From an uncultured Lachnospiraceae bacterium (GTDB lineage: Bacteria > Bacillota > Clostridia > Lachnospirales > Lachnospiraceae): DNA of 9,670 bases. Both the position numbers and the translations under genes were made by a program. The notes beneath the pieces were generated by a model. It did no database searches, was not told the origin of the DNA, and saw only the letters and a list, made by a program, of their open reading frames with translations. Of this stretch, positions 6,008 to 9,670 are shown piece by piece. Location of the stretch: the NCBI GenBank assembly GCA_902796695.1, contig CADBQE010000251.1:1-9670 (forward strand). The letters run 5' to 3'. Numbering within the stretch: position 1 is the first letter of the stretch; each line of letters starts with the position of its first letter.

Positions 6008-7162
6008 ATGAAAAACACACTGATCATTATACTTGTACTGTTTCTGCTCTACCTGGCCTTTCTGATCCGGGAAGCCGTTCTGGTGCGCCGGGCGCGCGCG
6101 CGGCTCTCCCATGTGGTATATGTGAACGGGACCCGGGGCAAATCCACGGTGACCCGCATGATCGCCGCGGGACTTCAGGCGGGCGGGCACCGCGTGCTCT
6201 GCAAGACGACCGGCACGCTGCCCATCGCGATCCATCCGGACGGACATCAGGAGGAGATCGTGCGCCGCGCGCCGGCCAATATCAAGGAGCAGATCCGCTA
6301 TCTGGAGACCGCGGCGAAAGAAGGCGCGGACATTCTGGTCATCGAATGCATGGCCCTGCAGCCCGAATATCAGCGGGTCTCCGGCAAAAACATGCTGCAC
6401 TGCGACGTGGGCGTTATCACCAACGCACGGCTGGACCACATGGACGTCATGGGCGATACGCGTGAGGATATTCTGACCTGCCTGATGGAGATGCTGCCGG
6501 AAAACGGCCGGATCTTCACGGCGGAGCGGGACTTCCCGGACATGATGGAAGCGCGCGCGAAGAAACTGGGCAGCACCCTGACCATAACGGATGAAAACTC
6601 GCTGGGCGACCTGCCCGGCGCGGCGGCGCTGGACTTCCCGGAGAACGTGGCGTTGGCGCTGGGCGTGTGCGAATCGCTCGGCGTGGAGCGGAAGACCGCG
6701 TTCGAAGGCATCCGCGGCTTTGTCCGCGACCCGTACGCGCTGTCCGTTTACGAAGGCGAAAACACGGTGTTCGTGAACGCGCTGTCCGCCAATGACGTGA
6801 GCTCCACGCAGATGATCTACGATAAGATCCGCGGGGATGAGGAGGAAGAACTCGTCATCCTGATCAACAACCGCGGCGACCGTCCCGCGCGCGCCCGCGA
6901 CATGGCACGGTTAGTCAAGGTCATGCAGCCCGCTCGGGTCTGGATGCTGGGCGACAACCAGGAAGCGCTCGGAAAACTGTGCGAAAAAGCCGCCCCGCAG
7001 GCGGAAGTGAAGGGCTTTGACGTGGCGGAGGAGATCCCGTTCGCCTGCGAAAAGCCGCGGCTGATCCTGGCGGTGGGCAATATCAAGAAAGAAGGCATTC
7101 GTCTGGTGGAACGTGCCCGGGCGGAACTGAAGGAAAAGGAAGTGAACTGCGATGTACAGTGA
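6008..7162 (+). CDS. pgsB: Poly-gamma-glutamate synthase PgsB (CapB), Mur-ligase-like
   Basis: This encodes 384 residues, close to the roughly 390 of Bacillus PgsB/CapB. The enzyme uses ATP to activate the terminal carboxylate of the growing PGA chain for amide bond formation, working with PgsC at the membrane. An N-terminal membrane anchor (about 4-20) with a basic segment RRARAR follows the start. The nucleotide loop is VNGTRGKST (39-47). IECMALQPEYQ (E113) and TNARLDHMDVMG (N139, D143, H144, D146) are Mur-ligase/PgsB hallmarks. The ATG at 6008 places the anchor at the N-terminus as in the family; the frame stays open upstream inside the peptidase gene but without a fitting start. A good ribosome site is lacking (only GGA at 6001-6003), so translation may depend on the peptidase gene upstream. 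The stop overlaps pgsC by 11 bases. Confidence 0.92.
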   Translation: MKNTLIIILVLFLLYLAFLIREAVLVRRARARLSHVVYVNGTRGKSTVTRMIAAGLQAGGHRVLCKTTGTLPIAIHPDGHQEEIVRRAPANIKEQIRYLETAAKEGADILVIECMALQPEYQRVSGKNMLHCDVGVITNARLDHMDVMGDTREDILTCLMEMLPENGRIFTAERDFPDMMEARAKKLGSTLTITDENSLGDLPGAAALDFPENVALALGVCESLGVERKTAFEGIRGFVRDPYALSVYEGENTVFVNALSANDVSSTQMIYDKIRGDEEEELVILINNRGDRPARARDMARLVKVMQPARVWMLGDNQEALGKLCEKAAPQAEVKGFDVAEEIPFACEKPRLILAVGNIKKEGIRLVERARAELKEKEVNCDVQ

Positions 7163-7574
7163 AGTCGTCATTATCGGAATCCTGATCGCTGTCCTGTACA
7201 GCGAACTGACCGGGCTTTCCACCGGCGGTCTGGTAGCGCCGGTCTATTTTGCCCTCAGCCTTTCGGATCCCTGGCGCATCGCCTATACGCTGCTGGTGAT
7301 CCTGGCGGTCTACGGGCTGGATAAGCTGCTGGGCCGGTATCTGATCCTGTACGGGCGGCGACTGTTCGCCGTCAACGTGGTGCTCGGCTTCCTGCTGACC
7401 TGGCTGATCGGCATGACCGGCCTGCTCCCGGTGGGCATCCGGGTCATCGGCTATATCGTGCCGGCTCTGATGGTGCGCGATCTGGAGCGCCAGGGCTTTG
7501 TCAAGACCGGGATCTCCCTGGGAACGGTCACGGCGCTGTCCGCCCTGTGCCTGATGTGGGTGGGCATGTTATGA
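7152..7574 (+). CDS. pgsC: Poly-gamma-glutamate synthesis membrane protein PgsC (CapC)
   Basis: A 140-residue, strongly hydrophobic protein of the size of PgsC/CapC (about 150 residues), the membrane partner of PgsB in PGA synthesis and possibly translocation. About four to five helices are visible: 5-33, 42-60, 72-90, 95-108 and 119-138. The opening YSELTGLSTGGLVAPVY (16-32), with its small and glycine-rich residues, is typical of the family, as is the later VPALMVRDLERQG (103-115). The start overlaps the end of pgsB by 11 bases and has an AAGGAAG site about 9 bases upstream inside pgsB. The stop overlaps the next start (ATGA). Such tight coupling matches the known requirement for PgsB and PgsC together. 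Confidence 0.9.
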   Translation: MYSEVVIIGILIAVLYSELTGLSTGGLVAPVYFALSLSDPWRIAYTLLVILAVYGLDKLLGRYLILYGRRLFAVNVVLGFLLTWLIGMTGLLPVGIRVIGYIVPALMVRDLERQGFVKTGISLGTVTALSALCLMWVGML

Positions 7575-8566
7575 TCGGAGCGCTGTTGGCAAAACTGCTG
7601 CTGATCCTGGCTGTGGCTCTGTCCGGGATCGCGCAGCCGCTGCGGGAAATGCCGATCGAACGCCTGCCGTACGCGGATCAGATGGAGGAAGCCGCCCGGC
7701 TGCATCAGAAGGCCGGGGAACTGATCCGGGCGGAGAAGGCGCGCCGCGGGATCGATCTGGCGGAAGAGGACGTCTGGGCGATCGGGATCATGGGCCCGCA
7801 TTATACCGCGATCACGACCACCTCCGCGGGAGAAGCGGAAAAACGCACGTCCCAGCTTCCGGATTTCGCCGCGCTGTGCGTGAAATACTTCCATGAAGCG
7901 GGGATTCGGAGCGGCGACCGCGTGGGCGCCAATTTTTCCGGCTCGTATCCGGGCCTGAACCTGGCCGCGGTCTGCGCGGCGGAAGTCATGGGGCTGGATT
8001 TCGTATACAGTTCTTCCGTCGGATCCTCGACCTTTGGCGCCAACTGCCCGGGCTATACGTTCCCGGAGATGCTTAAGACGCTGTATGACGCCGGCCTGAT
8101 CTCCCGGATGCCCGGCATGATCACCCTGGGCGGCGGAGGCGATATGGGCCTGAACATGGCCGGCTACGCGCTGGAGGACGATGAGTGGATCGAGGAGATC
8201 GAGGCGATGAAGGCCAGACTTCTGGAAGAAGGCCTGGTTTACGAAAATATCGAGAGCTTCTCCCAGGATATCGCCATTCATGAAGAGATGTACGGGGATA
8301 TCAAAGCTTTCGTCAATGCGGGCGGAAACGGCCTGGGCCTGGGCGGCAACGACGGCGTGATCCTGTCGATCGGCAACGGGCTTCTTAAGCCGCAGGACGT
8401 CACGGTCAATAAACGGAGCGGCTTTGTGGAACGGTATCTGGCGCAGGGCATCCCGGTGATCCATCTGCTGAACGTCCATGCGCTCTGCGGGGAGGGGATC
8501 CCCTTCGATCCGGCAGCGCCGCCGGAGATCGGCACATCGCCTTTGTATTACGGGGGCTGGAAATGA
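7571..8566 (+). CDS. pgsW: PgsW-like poly-gamma-glutamate system protein, copy 1 (N-terminal anchor only)
   Basis: A 331-residue protein that matches my recollection of the 'poly-gamma-glutamate system protein' (PgsW) family found with pgsBC where pgsA/capA is missing; the biochemical role is not known to me. The start ATG overlaps the pgsC stop (ATGA). A hydrophobic segment (about 4-22) forms a signal or anchor, after which the chain appears extracytoplasmic. Conserved blocks shared with the next gene include PYADQMEEAA, PDFAALCV, FHEAG, GDRVGA, FSGS, PGL, CAAEVM, the glycine-rich LGGGGDMGLNM, GDIKAFVN and VIHLLN. Many glycines and serines around GDRVG, FSGS and GGGGD suggest a ligand-binding fold, possibly nucleotide- or sugar-related, but no catalytic motif is certain. 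Unlike copy 2 it ends right after YYGGWK with no second membrane helix. Confidence 0.82.
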   Translation: MIGALLAKLLLILAVALSGIAQPLREMPIERLPYADQMEEAARLHQKAGELIRAEKARRGIDLAEEDVWAIGIMGPHYTAITTTSAGEAEKRTSQLPDFAALCVKYFHEAGIRSGDRVGANFSGSYPGLNLAAVCAAEVMGLDFVYSSSVGSSTFGANCPGYTFPEMLKTLYDAGLISRMPGMITLGGGGDMGLNMAGYALEDDEWIEEIEAMKARLLEEGLVYENIESFSQDIAIHEEMYGDIKAFVNAGGNGLGLGGNDGVILSIGNGLLKPQDVTVNKRSGFVERYLAQGIPVIHLLNVHALCGEGIPFDPAAPPEIGTSPLYYGGWK

Positions 8567-9636
8567 ATATGAAGCGGAAGCATTATCAATATCTGATCGT
8601 CCTGGTCCTGCTGGCCGCCGCAGCCCTGATCATCTGGCTGGCCGGTCACCGGGTGCGCCTGCCTTACGCGGAACAGATGGAAGAGGCGGCGGATCTGCAC
8701 AGCAGAGTCGTGGCCGCCGTGAAGGAAGAACGTCTGAACCGGGGATATCCGCTGGTTCCGGAGGATACGCTGGGGCTCGGCCTGATGGGAGAGCATATCA
8801 CCGCCATTACGACGTCGCTCGGCAGTCTGGAAGCCAAGCGGACCGCCCAGATCCCGGATTTCGCGGCGCTGTGCGTGCGCCTGTTTCACGAGGCGGGTGT
8901 ACAGGCGGGGGACCGCGTGGGCGCCTGCTTTTCCGGCTCTTTCCCGGGCCTGGACCTGGCCGTGCTCTGCGCGGCGGAAGTGATGGACCTGGACATTGTC
9001 TATCTGTGCTCGCTGGGCTCGTCCAATTACGGCGCGAACCTGCCGGGCTATACGGCACCGGAGATGATCCAGACCGCGGTCAAAGCGGGGCTTTTGTCCG
9101 TCATGCCCCGCACCGTATCCATGGGCGGCTCGGGCGACCGCGGCAGCAATATGCAGGGCTACGCGCTCGATGAGCCCGAAGAGATCGAGGAAATGATCGC
9201 ACGGCTGGAGCGGGAGGGCATCCCGCTGTCCGCGTATCCGGTCTATACGGAAAACGTCGCGGTCCATATGGAGATGATGGGGGACATCAAAGCCTTCGTG
9301 AACGTGGGCGGCAATATTCTGGGCCTGGGAAACGAGGACGTTTCGCTCAGCTACGGCCAGGGGCTTTTAAAGCCCATGGACCCCGTGATCACGGATAAAA
9401 GCGGCCTGGTGGAGCGCTATCTGTCGCGGGGCGTTCCTGTGATCCATCTGCTGAACATCAAGCAGCTCTGCAGTGAGACCGGCATTCCGTACGATCCCGT
9501 CTCCGTGCCCGCGCCGGGGACCTCCGCGGTCTATTACAGCCGCAGCTATTCCCGGATCGCACTGGCCGCCGCCGGCCTGGCCGCAGTGCTGGCCCTTGTC
9601 GGCATCAATTGGTACGACAGAAAACGCCGGGCATAG
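8563..9636 (+). CDS. pgsW: PgsW-like poly-gamma-glutamate system protein, copy 2 (N- and C-terminal membrane helices)
   Basis: A 357-residue paralogue of the preceding gene, overlapping it by ATGA, with a GGGGG-type ribosome site at 8552-8556. A basic N-terminus (KRKH) and a helix at about 9-27 are followed by a large extracytoplasmic domain. It shares with copy 1 the blocks PYAEQMEEAA, PDFAALCV, FHEAG, GDRVGA, FSGS, PGL, CAAEVM, LGS-like and GAN/PGYT segments, GDIKAFVN and VIHLLN. Roughly half of the residues look identical by eye. The glycine-rich motif reads GGSGDRGSNM instead of GGGGDMGLNM. A second helix (about 332-350) and a basic cytoplasmic tail DRKRRA close the protein, giving an N-in/C-in topology that copy 1 lacks. 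With PgsB and PgsC it probably forms the membrane PGA synthesis/export complex; the exact role is unknown. About 34 bases follow before the window ends, with no gene that can be supported. Confidence 0.83.
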   Translation: MNMKRKHYQYLIVLVLLAAAALIIWLAGHRVRLPYAEQMEEAADLHSRVVAAVKEERLNRGYPLVPEDTLGLGLMGEHITAITTSLGSLEAKRTAQIPDFAALCVRLFHEAGVQAGDRVGACFSGSFPGLDLAVLCAAEVMDLDIVYLCSLGSSNYGANLPGYTAPEMIQTAVKAGLLSVMPRTVSMGGSGDRGSNMQGYALDEPEEIEEMIARLEREGIPLSAYPVYTENVAVHMEMMGDIKAFVNVGGNILGLGNEDVSLSYGQGLLKPMDPVITDKSGLVERYLSRGVPVIHLLNIKQLCSETGIPYDPVSVPAPGTSAVYYSRSYSRIALAAAGLAAVLALVGINWYDRKRRA

Positions 9637-9670
9637 GGGCACGGCGTGATGAAATGGCGGGCATAGCGGC

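Larger units (their letters stand above)
7571..9636 (+). repeat. Tandem gene duplication (pgsW1/pgsW2)
   Basis: The two PgsW-like genes are direct repeats at DNA level too, offset by about 995 bases in the conserved core. For example, GATTTCGCCGCGCTGTGCGTG-like sequence begins at 7862 and at 8857 with one visible change over 21 bases. The proteins have clearly diverged, so the duplication is old rather than recent. Differences concentrate at the N- and C-termini and at residues 40-65. Confidence 0.85.

Noticed and set aside
7451..8479. Long minus-strand open frame of 342 codons opposite pgsC/pgsW1 (also one at 8548-9267)
   Set aside because: These are antisense shadows in GC-rich coding DNA. 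The products are rich in His/Arg/Gln without domains, and both copies occur opposite the same conserved gene region, as expected from the duplication.
9654..9670. Possible start of another gene (ATG at 9654, open to the window end)
   Set aside because: Only five codons are visible and no clear ribosome binding site precedes it.

Overview
The window looks like chromosomal DNA from a monoderm, Gram-positive-type bacterium, most plausibly a Bacillota/Clostridia-like lineage. This rests on two lipobox lipoproteins, a MacB-type ABC exporter without any outer-membrane partner, strong AAGGAG(G) ribosome binding sites and a poly-gamma-glutamate (PGA) synthesis cassette. The assignment is an inference and no species is claimed. 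All recognisable genes are on the + strand.

Region 1 (1-121) is the C-terminal tail of an IS3-family transposase cut by the window edge. Region 2 (122-3962) is an AT-richer four-gene operon ending in a clear intrinsic terminator. It encodes a cysteine-rich lipoprotein of unknown function, a lipoprotein resembling a membrane-fusion (adaptor) protein that lacks the usual coiled-coil hairpin, an ABC ATPase and a MacB/FtsX-type permease. Every junction overlaps (GTGA, TGATG, ATGA), so the four products are probably made together and form one envelope exporter or envelope-sensing complex.

Region 3 (3974-9636) is distinctly GC-richer. It starts with a candidate promoter and holds maf (nucleotide pyrophosphatase), an M28-family zinc aminopeptidase, pgsB, pgsC and two tandem pgsW-like genes. 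PgsB is the Mur-ligase-like ATP-dependent PGA synthase and PgsC its small membrane partner. The two PgsW-like proteins are paralogues that appear to stand where other systems carry PgsA/CapA, which is not seen here. pgsB-pgsC-pgsW1-pgsW2 are joined by overlapping stop/start codons. pgsB follows the peptidase gene after 44 bases that hold a GC hairpin but no well-placed Shine-Dalgarno sequence.

The points most worth a second look are the hairpin-less adaptor with its unknown lipoprotein partner, the duplicated and topologically different PgsW pair, and the sharp composition change between an IS-flanked exporter operon and the GC-rich housekeeping/PGA cluster.
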